A DNA stretch of 64,000 bases from positions 124,001-188,000 of the forward strand of contig NZ_JANFAU010000004.1 of NCBI RefSeq assembly GCF_026130605.1, written 5' to 3'. Below are positions 46,008 through 54,460 of this stretch, piece after piece. The stretch's first letter is position 1; the number at the start of each line of letters is the position of its first letter. The position numbers and the translations under genes are program-made. This stretch comes from Sphingomonas lycopersici (lineage in GTDB: Bacteria; Pseudomonadota; Alphaproteobacteria; Sphingomonadales; Sphingomonadaceae). The notes under the pieces were generated by a model, which made no database searches, was not told the origin of the DNA, and saw only the letters and a program-made list of their open reading frames with translations.

Positions 46008-46762
46008 CGCTCGAGCGCGACGAACTGGCGCGTTACGCACGCCATATCGTCCTCAAGGAAATCGGCGGTGCCGGGCAGCTGCGATTGAAGCGCGCGACCG
46101 TCGCGCTGGTCGGCGCCGGGGGCATCGGCTCACCCGCGATCCAATATCTCGCCGGCGCGGGGGTCGGGCGGCTGATCCTGATCGACGACGATCGCGTCGA
46201 CGCCTCCAATCTCCAGCGACAGACGATCTTCCGCACCGCCGACGTGGGGACGCCGAAGATCGCCGCCGCCGCGCGGGCGGCAACCGCGATCAACCCGCAT
46301 GTCGCAATCGAACAACGACCGGTGCGGCTCGATCGCGACAATGCACCCGCGCTGCTCGACGGCGCGGACGTCGTGATCGACGGTAGCGACAGTTTCGACA
46401 CCCGTCTCGCGGTTGCCGATGCTGCGCTCGGCGCGCGCATCCCGCTCGTTTCGGCGGCGGTCGGCCAGTTCGAAGGACAAGTCGCAGTCTATCGTGGCTG
46501 GGAAGCGGACAAGCCGTGCTACCGCTGCCTCGTCGGCGACGATCCCGCGCGCGAAGGCGTGTCCTGCGCAGAAGACGGCGTGCTCGGCCCAATGGTCGGC
46601 ATGATCGGCAGCCTTGCCGCACTCGAAGCGATTCGTGCGATCGTGCCGTTCGGCGAAGACCCGGCGGGGAAATTGTTACTCGCGGATTTACTCTATTTTA
46701 CATTTCGCACCATCCGATTGCCGAAGGACCCCGGCTGCCGTTGCAGAATTACAACTGGATGA
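45995..46762 (+). CDS. ThiF/MoeB/HesA family adenylyltransferase
   Basis: 255 aa from ATG 45995, overlapping the previous gene by 13 bases. E1-like fold with GAGGIGSPAIQYLAGAGVG (about 36-54) for ATP, IDDDRVDASNLQRQ and the DGSDSFDTR loop. CYRC in the middle and GCRC at the C-terminus suggest a structural zinc site. Adenylates the C-terminus of a ubiquitin-like sulfur carrier such as MoaD or ThiS; the partner is not in this window, so MoeB versus ThiF remains open. Confidence 0.86.
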   Translation: MEGLTLERDELARYARHIVLKEIGGAGQLRLKRATVALVGAGGIGSPAIQYLAGAGVGRLILIDDDRVDASNLQRQTIFRTADVGTPKIAAAARAATAINPHVAIEQRPVRLDRDNAPALLDGADVVIDGSDSFDTRLAVADAALGARIPLVSAAVGQFEGQVAVYRGWEADKPCYRCLVGDDPAREGVSCAEDGVLGPMVGMIGSLAALEAIRAIVPFGEDPAGKLLLADLLYFTFRTIRLPKDPGCRCRITTG

Positions 46763-46790
46763 CGCAGCACCGCGGAACTTTGTTAACGGT

Positions 46791-46816
46791 CGGGCTTTAG
46801 AGGCTTGCAAAGCCCG
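46791..46816 (+). terminator. Hairpin downstream of the ThiF gene
   Basis: CGGGCTTT (46791-46798) pairs with AAAGCCCG (46809-46816) across a 10-base loop. No T-run, so termination strength is uncertain. Confidence 0.4.
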
Positions 46817-46861
46817 GAGGTTGATGCAATTAGGCCGACGGACCGGAAAGGGAGTTTTTCA

Positions 46862-47104
46862 ATGCGTCTTGCCAAGTACATTGCCGCTGCTGCCGCTGCT
46901 TCGCTGGCGGTTGCCCCGGCTATGGCCGCTTCGGCCAATCCGGCGTCCAGCCTTTCGATCGGCCAGGCCCGTGCGGCGTCGCCGAGCGCGAAGAAGGACA
47001 AGCTGGCCGGCGGTGGCGTGATCGTCGCCGTTCTCGCTGCGGCTGCTGTGATCGCGGGCATCGTTGTGATCGCCGACTCGGATAGCAAGTCGAGCAGCAA
47101 CTGA
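46862..47104 (+). CDS. Small secreted or membrane protein, unknown function
   Basis: 80 aa from ATG 46862 behind AAAGGGAG. An alanine-rich signal peptide (AAAAAASLAVAPAMA, cleavage at about residue 22) is followed by a short polar stretch and a second hydrophobic helix GGGVIVAVLAAAAVIAGIVVI (about 50-70), ending DSDSKSSSN. Not assigned to a family; many sphingomonads carry similar short proteins. A UUCG-type terminator closes it. Confidence 0.7.
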   Translation: MRLAKYIAAAAAASLAVAPAMAASANPASSLSIGQARAASPSAKKDKLAGGGVIVAVLAAAAVIAGIVVIADSDSKSSSN

Positions 47105-47124
47105 TTTCCCCGAGAAATCGGAAG

Positions 47125-47155
47125 AAATAGCGGTCTTCGGGCCGCTATTTTTTTT
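47125..47155 (+). terminator. Rho-independent terminator with UUCG loop
   Basis: AAATAGCGGTC and GGCCGCTATTT around a TTCG tetraloop, followed by a run of eight T residues counting the stem end. Confidence 0.9.
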
Positions 47156-47311
47156 GCCTGCGATCCGGCGGCAGGGCGACGACGCATCCGTCCGAATGAG
47201 CGTAGAGCGTTGGCCGGCAACATTGCTTTCCACCCGGCGCGGGCCGGAGTCCAGTTACTATCGGCCCGATGCTGGACCCTGGCCTCCGCCGGGGCGGATG
47301 ATATTATGCGG

Positions 47312-48310
47312 TCAGATCGCGTAATGCGCGCGATACCAGTCGACGAATGCGCGCACCCCGCGCTCGATCGACGTCGAGGGCGTGAAGCCCAGATCGCGCG
47401 CGGCCGCGGCGATATCCGCATAGGTCGCCGAAACGTCGCCCGGCTGCATCGGATGCAGTTCGCGCACCGCCGGCCGGCCGCAGGCTTCCTCGATCACCTC
47501 GATCAGCCGCGTCAGTTCCTCGGCATTATTGTTGCCGAGATTGTAGATGGCATGCGGGGAAATGCTGCCGCCGGGCTTCGCTGCCCCGTCGTCAGCCGGC
47601 GGCCGATCGAGCGCGGCGAGGACGCCGGCGACGATATCGTCGATATAGGTGAAGTCGCGCCGCATCGCGCCGCCGTTGAACACCTTGATCGGCTGACCTG
47701 CCAGAATCGCCGCGGTAAACAGCCACACCGCCATCTCCGGCCGCCCCCACGGCCCGTACACCGTGAAGAAACGCAACCCGGTCTGCGGGATGCGGAACAG
47801 ATGTGCATAGCTTTCGCTAAGCAACTCGTCCGACTTCTTGGTCGCCGCGTAAAGCGAGACGGGATGATCGGCGCGATCCTCCACCCGGAACGGCAATTGG
47901 CGGTTGCCGCCATAGACCGAGGAAGATGAGGCATAGACGAGATGGCGCACCGCCAGCCCGCGCGCAAGTTCGAGCATGTTGACGTGGCCGGCAAGGTTCG
48001 AGCGGACATAGGCACGGGGGTTTTCCAGCGAGTAACGCACCCCCGCCTGCGCCGCGAGATGGACGATCCGGTCCACCTGACGCCCGGCGACCGCCGCATC
48101 GAGCGCTTCGTCGTCGGCGATATCGCCCTTCACGAACGCGACCGCGTCACCGAAACGCACGCGCAGATCGGCCAGCCGCGCGTGTTTGAGCGCGGGATCG
48201 TAATAATCGTTGAGATTGTCGATCCCGACCACCTGCTCGCCGCGCGCGGCGAGCGCGGCGGCAACGGCGTGGCCGATAAAACCCGCGATCCCGGTGACGA
48301 GGACCGTCAA
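47312..48310 (-). CDS. UDP-glucuronate 4-epimerase (SDR family)
   Basis: 332 aa from TTG 48310, overlapping the galU stop by 4 bases; the longer frame upstream is galU sequence in another frame. Extended SDR with VTGIAGFIG (about 5-13), the NDYYDPALKHARL insertion diagnostic of UDP-glucuronate epimerases, SSSSVYGGN and YAATKKSDE (catalytic Tyr/Lys). Product would be UDP-galacturonate for capsule or LPS. Co-transcribed with galU. Confidence 0.87.
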   Translation of the reverse strand: MTVLVTGIAGFIGHAVAAALAARGEQVVGIDNLNDYYDPALKHARLADLRVRFGDAVAFVKGDIADDEALDAAVAGRQVDRIVHLAAQAGVRYSLENPRAYVRSNLAGHVNMLELARGLAVRHLVYASSSSVYGGNRQLPFRVEDRADHPVSLYAATKKSDELLSESYAHLFRIPQTGLRFFTVYGPWGRPEMAVWLFTAAILAGQPIKVFNGGAMRRDFTYIDDIVAGVLAALDRPPADDGAAKPGGSISPHAIYNLGNNNAEELTRLIEVIEEACGRPAVRELHPMQPGDVSATYADIAAAARDLGFTPSTSIERGVRAFVDWYRAHYAI

Positions 48311-49176
48311 GCGAGCAACTGCCGCGCGAAATCGCGCACCACCGGCCCGATATCGTCCCGCGCCAGCGCGAGCGCGAGATTGGCCTGGATATAGCCGGCC
48401 TTGTCGCCGCAATCATACCGCTGACCGTCGAACATCACGCCGCTGAACGGCTGCTGCCCGATCAGCTGCGCCATCGCATCGGTGAGCTGGATTTCGCCGC
48501 CCGCGCCGCGGACGGGATTGTCGAGGATCTTCATCACCTCGGGCTGCAGGATGTAACGGCCCGGAATCATCAGATTGGACGGCGCGGTGCCCAAAACGGG
48601 CTTTTCGACCAGCGCCGCCACCTCCACGACGCGGCCGTCGCGCGCGCCGGGGGAGATGATGCCATATTTGTCGGTCTGCTCCGCCGGAATCTCCAGCGCC
48701 CCGATCACATTGCCGCCGGTGCGCTGATAGACCTCGACCATCTGCGCGAGCAGCCCGGGCTGGCCGACCATCAGCTCGTCCGGCAGCAGCACCGCGAACG
48801 GCTCGTCGCCGACGATCTCGCGCGCGCACCACACCGCGTGGCCCAGCCCGAGCGGCTCCTGCTGGCGGACATAAACCGGCGAGCCGGGCTTCTGCCGGAT
48901 GCCCTCGATCGCCGCGAGGCTCTTGCCGCGGTCCTTGAGCGTCGCCTCCAGCTCGTAGGAAATGTCGAAATGATCCTCGAGCGCCGATTTACCGCGCCCG
49001 GTGACGAAGATGATCTGCTCGATCCCCGCCTCGAGCGCTTCCTCCACCGCATATTGGATCAGCGGCTTATCGACGACGGTCAGCATCTCCTTCGGCATCG
49101 CCTTGGTCGCCGGAAGGAAGCGGGTGCCGAGGCCCGCGACGGGAAAAACGGCCTTACGCAATGGCTTGATCGACAT
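48307..49176 (-). CDS. galU: UTP-glucose-1-phosphate uridylyltransferase
   Basis: 289 aa. Nucleotidyltransferase signature VFPVAGLGTRFLPATKAMPK (about 11-30) and DEPFAVLLPDELMVG. Makes UDP-glucose, precursor of UDP-glucuronate and surface glycans, fitting its coupling with the epimerase downstream. ATG at 49176 follows a good promoter. Length is that of GalU rather than the phage or plant enzymes. Confidence 0.95.
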   Translation of the reverse strand: MSIKPLRKAVFPVAGLGTRFLPATKAMPKEMLTVVDKPLIQYAVEEALEAGIEQIIFVTGRGKSALEDHFDISYELEATLKDRGKSLAAIEGIRQKPGSPVYVRQQEPLGLGHAVWCAREIVGDEPFAVLLPDELMVGQPGLLAQMVEVYQRTGGNVIGALEIPAEQTDKYGIISPGARDGRVVEVAALVEKPVLGTAPSNLMIPGRYILQPEVMKILDNPVRGAGGEIQLTDAMAQLIGQQPFSGVMFDGQRYDCGDKAGYIQANLALALARDDIGPVVRDFARQLLA

Positions 49177-49201
49177 TCATTCATCCCCGATGCAACGCGG
49201 C

Positions 49202-49230
49202 CGGCATTATCCGTCGCCGTCGGCGGCGAC
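49202..49230 (-). promoter_or_regulatory. Predicted galU promoter
   Basis: Minus-strand TTGTCG (49230-49225), 17-base spacer, TAATGC (49207-49202), with the ATG 26 bases further on. Confidence 0.55.
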
Positions 49231-49295
49231 AATTCCCTTAACTATGCGGGCAAGGTTAGCCCGTCCTTAAACAACGACGAATAGAGCAGGCGGCG

Positions 49296-50405
49296 ATGAA
49301 GATCCTGCTCATATTCGGCACCCGGCCCGAAGCCATCAAATTGTTTCCGGTCGCCCGTGCGCTGGCGGAGACGCCCGGCGTGGACCCGTTGATCTGCGTC
49401 ACCGCGCAGCATCGCGGGCTGCTCGATCAGGTGCTGGCGATCGCCGGGCTGACCCCCGATGTCGACCTCGACCTGATGGAGCCGGGGCAGACGCTCGATC
49501 GGCTCACCGCGCGGCTGCTCACCGGGCTCGGCGAGGCGATGGACCGCCTCAAGCCGGATCGGGTGATCGTCCAGGGCGATACCGCCACCGCGATGACAGG
49601 AGCGCTGGCGGCTTATTATCGCCGCATCCCGGTGGCGCATGTCGAGGCCGGGCTGCGTTCGGGCAATATCTATCACCCCTGGCCGGAGGAGGTGAACCGC
49701 CGCATCGTCGCGCCGATCGCCGACCTGCACTTCGCCCCCACCGCCACCGCCGCCGAGGCGCTGGCGCGCGAGAATATCACCGCCGGGGTTCACGTTACCG
49801 GCAATACCGTGATCGACGCGCTGCAATGGACCAGCGCGCGGATCGCCGCCGATCCCGCGCTCGCCACGGGGCTCGACCCGATCGCGGCGCGCTTCGCGGG
49901 GAAGAAGATCGTTCTCGTCACCACGCATCGCCGCGAGAATTTCGGCGACGGGATGGCCAATATCGCCAATGCCATCGCGCGCATCGCCGCGCATGACGAT
50001 GTCGCGGTGCTGTTCCCGATGCATCCCAATCCCAATGTCGGCGCGGTGATGGACGCGATCCTCGGCGACCGGCCGAACGTCGCGCGGATCGATCCGCTCG
50101 ATTACCCGCATTTCATCCGCGCGCTGGGGCTGTGCCACCTCGCGCTGAGCGATTCGGGCGGGGTGCAGGAGGAAGCGCCCGCGCTGGGCAAGCCGGTGCT
50201 GGTGATGCGCGATACGACCGAGCGGCCCGAGGGGATCGCTGCCGGCACGGCGCGGCTAGTCGGCGCCGACGCCGATCGCATCGTTTCCGAAGTTTTCACG
50301 CTTATCAACGACAAGGCAGCCTATGCCGCGATGGCGCGCGCCCATAATCCGTTCGGGGACGGCCAGGCCGCCTCGCGGATCGCACGGGTGATTGCAGGGG
50401 GTTGA
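49296..50405 (+). CDS. wecB: UDP-N-acetylglucosamine 2-epimerase (non-hydrolysing)
   Basis: 369 aa, GT-B fold. Motifs: FGTRPEAIKLFPVARAL (about 8-24), VQGDTATAMTGALAAYYRRI, HVEAGLRSGNIYHPWPEE, and the C-terminal LSDSGGVQEEAPALGKPVLV. Interconverts UDP-GlcNAc and UDP-ManNAc. Followed 6 bases later by wecC, so the pair supplies UDP-ManNAcA for polysaccharide. It is divergent from galU. Confidence 0.95.
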   Translation: MKILLIFGTRPEAIKLFPVARALAETPGVDPLICVTAQHRGLLDQVLAIAGLTPDVDLDLMEPGQTLDRLTARLLTGLGEAMDRLKPDRVIVQGDTATAMTGALAAYYRRIPVAHVEAGLRSGNIYHPWPEEVNRRIVAPIADLHFAPTATAAEALARENITAGVHVTGNTVIDALQWTSARIAADPALATGLDPIAARFAGKKIVLVTTHRRENFGDGMANIANAIARIAAHDDVAVLFPMHPNPNVGAVMDAILGDRPNVARIDPLDYPHFIRALGLCHLALSDSGGVQEEAPALGKPVLVMRDTTERPEGIAAGTARLVGADADRIVSEVFTLINDKAAYAAMARAHNPFGDGQAASRIARVIAGG

Positions 50406-50411
50406 TTGCCG

Positions 50412-51710
50412 ATGATGGGCGAGGTTGAGCTGAAGGTCGCGGTGCTCGGGCTGGGCTATATCGGCCTGCCCACCGCCGCGGTGATCGCGCGCACCGGGGC
50501 AAAGGTGGTCGGCATCGACGTCGATCCGGCGGTGGTCGAGACGGTCAATTCGGGCCGCGTGCATATCGAGGAAGTCGATCTCGACGGGCTGGTTTCGGGC
50601 GTGGTGGCGCGCGGCAATCTGCGCGCCTCGCTCGCGATCGAGCCAGCGGACGTCTTCGTCATCGCGGTCCCCACGCCCTTCGGCGAGGATCACGCGCCTA
50701 ATATCGGCTATGTGCTGCGCGCCGCGACGACGATCGCGACGGTATTGAAGCCGGGCGACACCGTGGTGCTCGAATCCACCTCCCCCGTCGGCACGACCGA
50801 GGAGGTGCGCGATCTGCTCGCCAAATTGCGCCCCGACCTCAAGGTGCCGGGCGCGTCGGGCGAGGCGGCGGACGTCGCGATCGCTTATTGCCCCGAACGC
50901 GTGCTGCCGGGGCGCATCCTCGTCGAGCTGATCGATAACGATCGCGTCATCGGCGGGATCACCCCGCGCTGCGCGCGCAAGGCCCTCTCCTTCTACCGCC
51001 GCTTCGTGCGCGGCGCCTGCGTCACCACCAATGCGCGCGCGGCGGAGATGACCAAGCTGACCGAAAACGCCTTCCGCGACGTCAACATCGCCTTCGCCAA
51101 CGAGCTGAGCATCGTCGCGGACAAGATGGGGGTCGATGTATGGGAGGTGATTCGCCTCGCCAACCGCCACCCGCGGGTCAACATCCTCCAGCCCGGCCCC
51201 GGCGTCGGCGGGCATTGCATCGCGGTCGATCCGTGGTTCCTCGTCCACGCCGATCCCGCCGGAACCCCGCTGATCCGCACCGCGCGCGAAGTCAACGACG
51301 GCAAGACCGACTGGGTGATCGAGCGCGCAACCGAATTGCTCGAGGCGCTGCCGGGCGCGCCGGTCGCCTGCCTCGGGCTCGCCTTCAAACCCAATATCGA
51401 CGATTTCCGCGAAAGCCCCGCGCTCAAGGCGGTCGAGGCGTTGACCGAGCGCTTCGGCGAGCGGATCGCGGTGGTCGAGCCCTATGCGCGCGCGCTCCCC
51501 GCTTCACTGGCCGCGGCCGGCGCGCGGCTGATCGACATCGATAGCGCGCTGGCCGATTGCCCGATCATGATCGTGCTGGTCGATCACGATATCTTCCGCT
51601 CGGTGCCGGCGGAGGAACGCGCCGACAAATATGTCCTCGACACCCGCGGCATCTGGGGCGACGCGATCCCCGGCAAATCGCTGCCCGCGATCCGCCGGCA
51701 CGCCGCCTAA
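50412..51710 (+). CDS. wecC: UDP-N-acetyl-D-mannosamine dehydrogenase
   Basis: 432 aa from ATG 50412; ATG 50415 and TTG 50406 are close alternatives. UDP-sugar dehydrogenase fold with AVLGLGYIGLPTAAVIARTG for NAD, the central AEMTKLTENAFRDVNIAFAN helix, catalytic Cys269 in GVGGHCIAVDPW and a C-terminal UDP-binding domain (CLGLAFKPNIDDFRESPALK). Four-electron oxidation of UDP-ManNAc to the uronic acid. Confidence 0.94.
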   Translation: MMGEVELKVAVLGLGYIGLPTAAVIARTGAKVVGIDVDPAVVETVNSGRVHIEEVDLDGLVSGVVARGNLRASLAIEPADVFVIAVPTPFGEDHAPNIGYVLRAATTIATVLKPGDTVVLESTSPVGTTEEVRDLLAKLRPDLKVPGASGEAADVAIAYCPERVLPGRILVELIDNDRVIGGITPRCARKALSFYRRFVRGACVTTNARAAEMTKLTENAFRDVNIAFANELSIVADKMGVDVWEVIRLANRHPRVNILQPGPGVGGHCIAVDPWFLVHADPAGTPLIRTAREVNDGKTDWVIERATELLEALPGAPVACLGLAFKPNIDDFRESPALKAVEALTERFGERIAVVEPYARALPASLAAAGARLIDIDSALADCPIMIVLVDHDIFRSVPAEERADKYVLDTRGIWGDAIPGKSLPAIRRHAA

Positions 51711-51776
51711 CGACGGGCCCGAACGCGGGATTCCCTTGAGCCTGCCGGCGGCGCGGCTATATCGTCGCGCGTCCAT

Positions 51777-52559
51777 ATGGTGATTTCGCGTCTCTTCCGT
51801 AAATCGGCCCCTGCCCCCGTCGTCGAGCCGCCGCGATTGCCCGCGGGGCTGCGCGTCTATGCGATCGGCGACATCCACGGGCGGCGCGACTGCTTCGACG
51901 ATTTGCTCGCGCTGATCGACCGCGACAGCGCGACCGCGACGGGCGAAGTGCAGCTGATCCTGCTCGGCGACCTGATCGATCGCGGCCCCGAGTCGCGCGG
52001 CGTGGTGGAGCGCGCGATGGCGCTCGCCGCGTCGGACCGCATCTGCCATTTCATCAAGGGCAATCACGAGGAATTGCTGCTCCACGCCGCCGAGGGCGAT
52101 CGCAGCGCGCTATCGGTCTTCCACCGCGCAGGCGGGCGCGAGACGCTGCTCAGCTACGGCGTCGACCCCGACGTCTATGACGCATGCGATTTCGAGCAAC
52201 TCGCCGGGCTGATCCGCGACGCGGTGCCCGCCGAGCATCTCGCCTTCCTCGATTCGTTCGGCAACGGCGTCGCGCTCGGCGATTATCGCTTCGTCCATGC
52301 CGGCATGCGCCCCGGGCTGCCGTTCGACGAACAGCGCGACTCCGACCTGCGGTGGATCCGCCGCGATTTCCTGACCTATGAGGGCAGTTTCGACGGTGTG
52401 GTCGTCCACGGGCATACGATCAGCGATGCCCCGGAAATCCGCCACAACCGGATCGGGATCGATACCGGCGCCTTCGCCAGCGGCCGCCTGACCGCGCTGG
52501 TGCTCGAGGGCGAAAGCCAGCGGATCATCGAATCGCGCAAGGCGCCGGGCAACTACTGA
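51777..52559 (+). CDS. PPP-family serine/threonine phosphatase or metallophosphoesterase
   Basis: 260 aa. All dinuclear-metal motifs are present: GDIHGRRDC (about 32-40), LLGDLIDRGPE, KGNHEELL, then HAGM and VVHGHT. That is the PPP/PrpA-like bacterial phosphatase pattern. Located 66 bases after wecC, in the nucleotide-sugar region; a link to polysaccharide production, for example dephosphorylating a regulator, is only inference. Confidence 0.88.
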   Translation: MVISRLFRKSAPAPVVEPPRLPAGLRVYAIGDIHGRRDCFDDLLALIDRDSATATGEVQLILLGDLIDRGPESRGVVERAMALAASDRICHFIKGNHEELLLHAAEGDRSALSVFHRAGGRETLLSYGVDPDVYDACDFEQLAGLIRDAVPAEHLAFLDSFGNGVALGDYRFVHAGMRPGLPFDEQRDSDLRWIRRDFLTYEGSFDGVVVHGHTISDAPEIRHNRIGIDTGAFASGRLTALVLEGESQRIIESRKAPGNY

Positions 52560-52596
52560 AAATCGAACGAGGCCTGATCGTCAGGCAATCTCAAAA

Positions 52597-52627
52597 CATC
52601 GTCATTCCCGCGAAGGCGGGAATGACG
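52597..52627. repeat. Single family A arm palindrome
   Basis: CGTCATTCCCGCGAAGGCGG with its inverse completing a short hairpin, downstream of the phosphatase and FKBP genes. Only one arm of the full element is present. Confidence 0.65.
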
Positions 52628-52650
52628 AAAACGATGGGAGTCCGCCCTGC

Positions 52651-53232
52651 TTACGGGTGCGGCGGCGCGCCCGGGACGCCTTCTGCGCCAGCACCAGCAG
52701 CACCGGCCGCGCCCGCGCCGCCCATTTGCTGCTGCATCTGCATCTGGCGGATCACCGCCTCAGGCAGGAAGTCGATCATCTCGACGTCGAACACCAGGGT
52801 CGAATTGCCCGGGATCGGCCCCTTCGTCTCGGCGCCATAACCGAGCGACGGCTTGATCCAGAAGCGATACTTCGAGCCCTTGGGCATCAGCTTCAGCCCT
52901 TCGCTGAAACCCGGCACCACCCCGGTCACCGGGAACGGGGTCGGCTGCTGCGACTTGTCGAAGGTCGTGCCGTTGAGCAGCTTGCCCTCGTAATTCACCA
53001 GCACCACGTCGGTATCGGTCGGCTTCGCACCGTTGCCGGGGGTCAGCACCTTATATTGCAGGCCCGAGGCGGTGGTCACGACGCCCTTTTGGCGCGCGTT
53101 GCGGGTGAGGAAATCGTCGCCCTGAAACGCGAGCGCGGTCGCCGCGACCAGCGCGGCGACGATGCCGACCACCAGCCACACGATATAGCTGCGCTTGACG
53201 GGCGGAATCGGGACGGCGGTGACGGTCGACAT
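52651..53232 (-). CDS. FKBP-type peptidyl-prolyl cis-trans isomerase
   Basis: 193 aa from ATG 53232. An N-terminal membrane anchor (YIVWLVVGIVAALVAATAL, about 16-34) puts the FKBP domain (about 60-160) in the periplasm. Active-site elements: VLVNYEGKLLNGTTFDKS, VVPGFSEGLKLMPKGSKYRF and IPGNSTLVFDVEMIDF. A Q/G/A-rich tail (MQMQQQMGGAGAAG) follows. Folds proline-containing envelope proteins. Confidence 0.93.
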   Translation of the reverse strand: MSTVTAVPIPPVKRSYIVWLVVGIVAALVAATALAFQGDDFLTRNARQKGVVTTASGLQYKVLTPGNGAKPTDTDVVLVNYEGKLLNGTTFDKSQQPTPFPVTGVVPGFSEGLKLMPKGSKYRFWIKPSLGYGAETKGPIPGNSTLVFDVEMIDFLPEAVIRQMQMQQQMGGAGAAGAAGAGAEGVPGAPPHP

Positions 53233-53333
53233 ACTAACCCTCAAGGATGAGCCGGGTCGCGCCACGCACGCCCCGTCGCGATTCGGATTCCACGCGCCGC
53301 CCGCCGGAGCGGGGGCGGCACGATAGGTCTTGC

Positions 53334-53540
53334 TTACCGGGCGCCGTCGCGCTCGGCGCGCTTGCGCTCCAGCTTGCGGGCGCGGCGCACGGCAGCGGCA
53401 CGCTCACGCGCGCGCTTTTCCGACGGCTTCTCATAGTGGCGACGGAGCTTCATCTCGCGATAGACGCCCTCACGCTGCAGCTTCTTCTTGAGCGCGCGCA
53501 GCGCCTGGTCGACGTTATTGTCGCGAACGATGATCTGCAT
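53334..53540 (-). CDS. rpsU: Ribosomal protein bS21
   Basis: 68 aa from ATG 53540, starting [20 protein letters not shown], then [20 protein letters not shown] and a basic tail, the bS21 pattern. The longer in-frame upstream sequence has no family similarity, so I reject it. It joins the 30S subunit near the anti-Shine-Dalgarno region. Confidence 0.95.
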   Translation of the reverse strand: MQIIVRDNNVDQALRALKKKLQREGVYREMKLRRHYEKPSEKRARERAAAVRRARKLERKRAERDGAR

Positions 53541-53725
53541 AAACCCGCACTTCTCCGAATCGATGGCTTTCGGCCAAACACCTAACCCGGCGACGAACAA
53601 CGTCCGCGCCGTGAACGAAGGCCCCCTATCAGCGTGCCGCCACAAAGGCAAGTTAGGCGTCATACAAGTGCAATTGTTTCAGCGGTGAAACGCGCGCGAG
53701 ACATGGCTCGCCTAATCGGCGGTTC

Positions 53726-54460
53726 ATGCTACATCCCATCGCCGATATGGATATGGAAACGCGCCTGCTGATCGTGGACGACGATCCCGGCATCCGCGAG
53801 CTGACCGCGGGCTTCCTCGCCACCCACGGTTATATCGTCGACACCGCGGCCGACGGCACCGAGATGCGCCGGCTGCTCGCCACCGAAAATTACGCGCTGA
53901 TCGTGCTCGACGTGATGATGCCGGGCGAGGACGGGCTATCGATCCTGCGCTCGCTCGACCGCGCCACTTCCCCCGCGGTGATCATCCTGTCGGTGATCGG
54001 CGAGGAGATCGATCGGATCGTCGGGCTGGAAATGGGCGCCGACGATTATGTCGCCAAGCCCGCCAACCCACGCGAATTGCTCGCGCGAATCCGCTCGGTG
54101 CTGCGCCGCAACCAGGGCGGCGCGCGCGCCGTGCCGGGCGAACGGCCGCATCTGCGCTTCTCTGGCTGGCGGCTCGATCCGGTCGGGCGGCAGCTGATCG
54201 ATCCCGAAGACGTGGTGATCAACCTGTCCGACGGCGAGTTCCGCCTGCTGCTCGCCTTCGTCGAGCATCCGCGCCGCGTGATGACCCGCGATCAGCTGCT
54301 CGATCTGTCGCGCGGGGTGAATGCCGAGCATTTCGACCGCGCGATCGACGTGCAGATCAGCCGCCTCCGCCGCAAGCTCGCGCGCGACGGGGATGACGAG
54401 CTGATCCGTACCGTGCGCAACGAAGGCTATATGTTCGTCGTCGATGTCGACCGTCGCTGA
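53726..54460 (+). CDS. OmpR-family response regulator
   Basis: 244 aa. Receiver domain with the acidic pair IVDDD (about 16-20), phosphoacceptor D62 in IVLDVMMPGEDG and the switch Lys in DDYVAKPANP. The C-terminal OmpR/PhoB winged helix (about 145-240) has EFRLLLAFVEHPRRVMTRDQ and VDVQISRLRRKLARDG-like recognition helix, ending GYMFVVDVDRR. Overlaps its kinase by 17 bases. Confidence 0.95.
   Translation: MLHPIADMDMETRLLIVDDDPGIRELTAGFLATHGYIVDTAADGTEMRRLLATENYALIVLDVMMPGEDGLSILRSLDRATSPAVIILSVIGEEIDRIVGLEMGADDYVAKPANPRELLARIRSVLRRNQGGARAVPGERPHLRFSGWRLDPVGRQLIDPEDVVINLSDGEFRLLLAFVEHPRRVMTRDQLLDLSRGVNAEHFDRAIDVQISRLRRKLARDGDDELIRTVRNEGYMFVVDVDRR

Noticed and set aside
53541..53663. N-terminal extension of bS21 in the long frame.
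   Set aside because: The extension has no similarity to the family, while MQIIVRDN at 53540 is the normal start.
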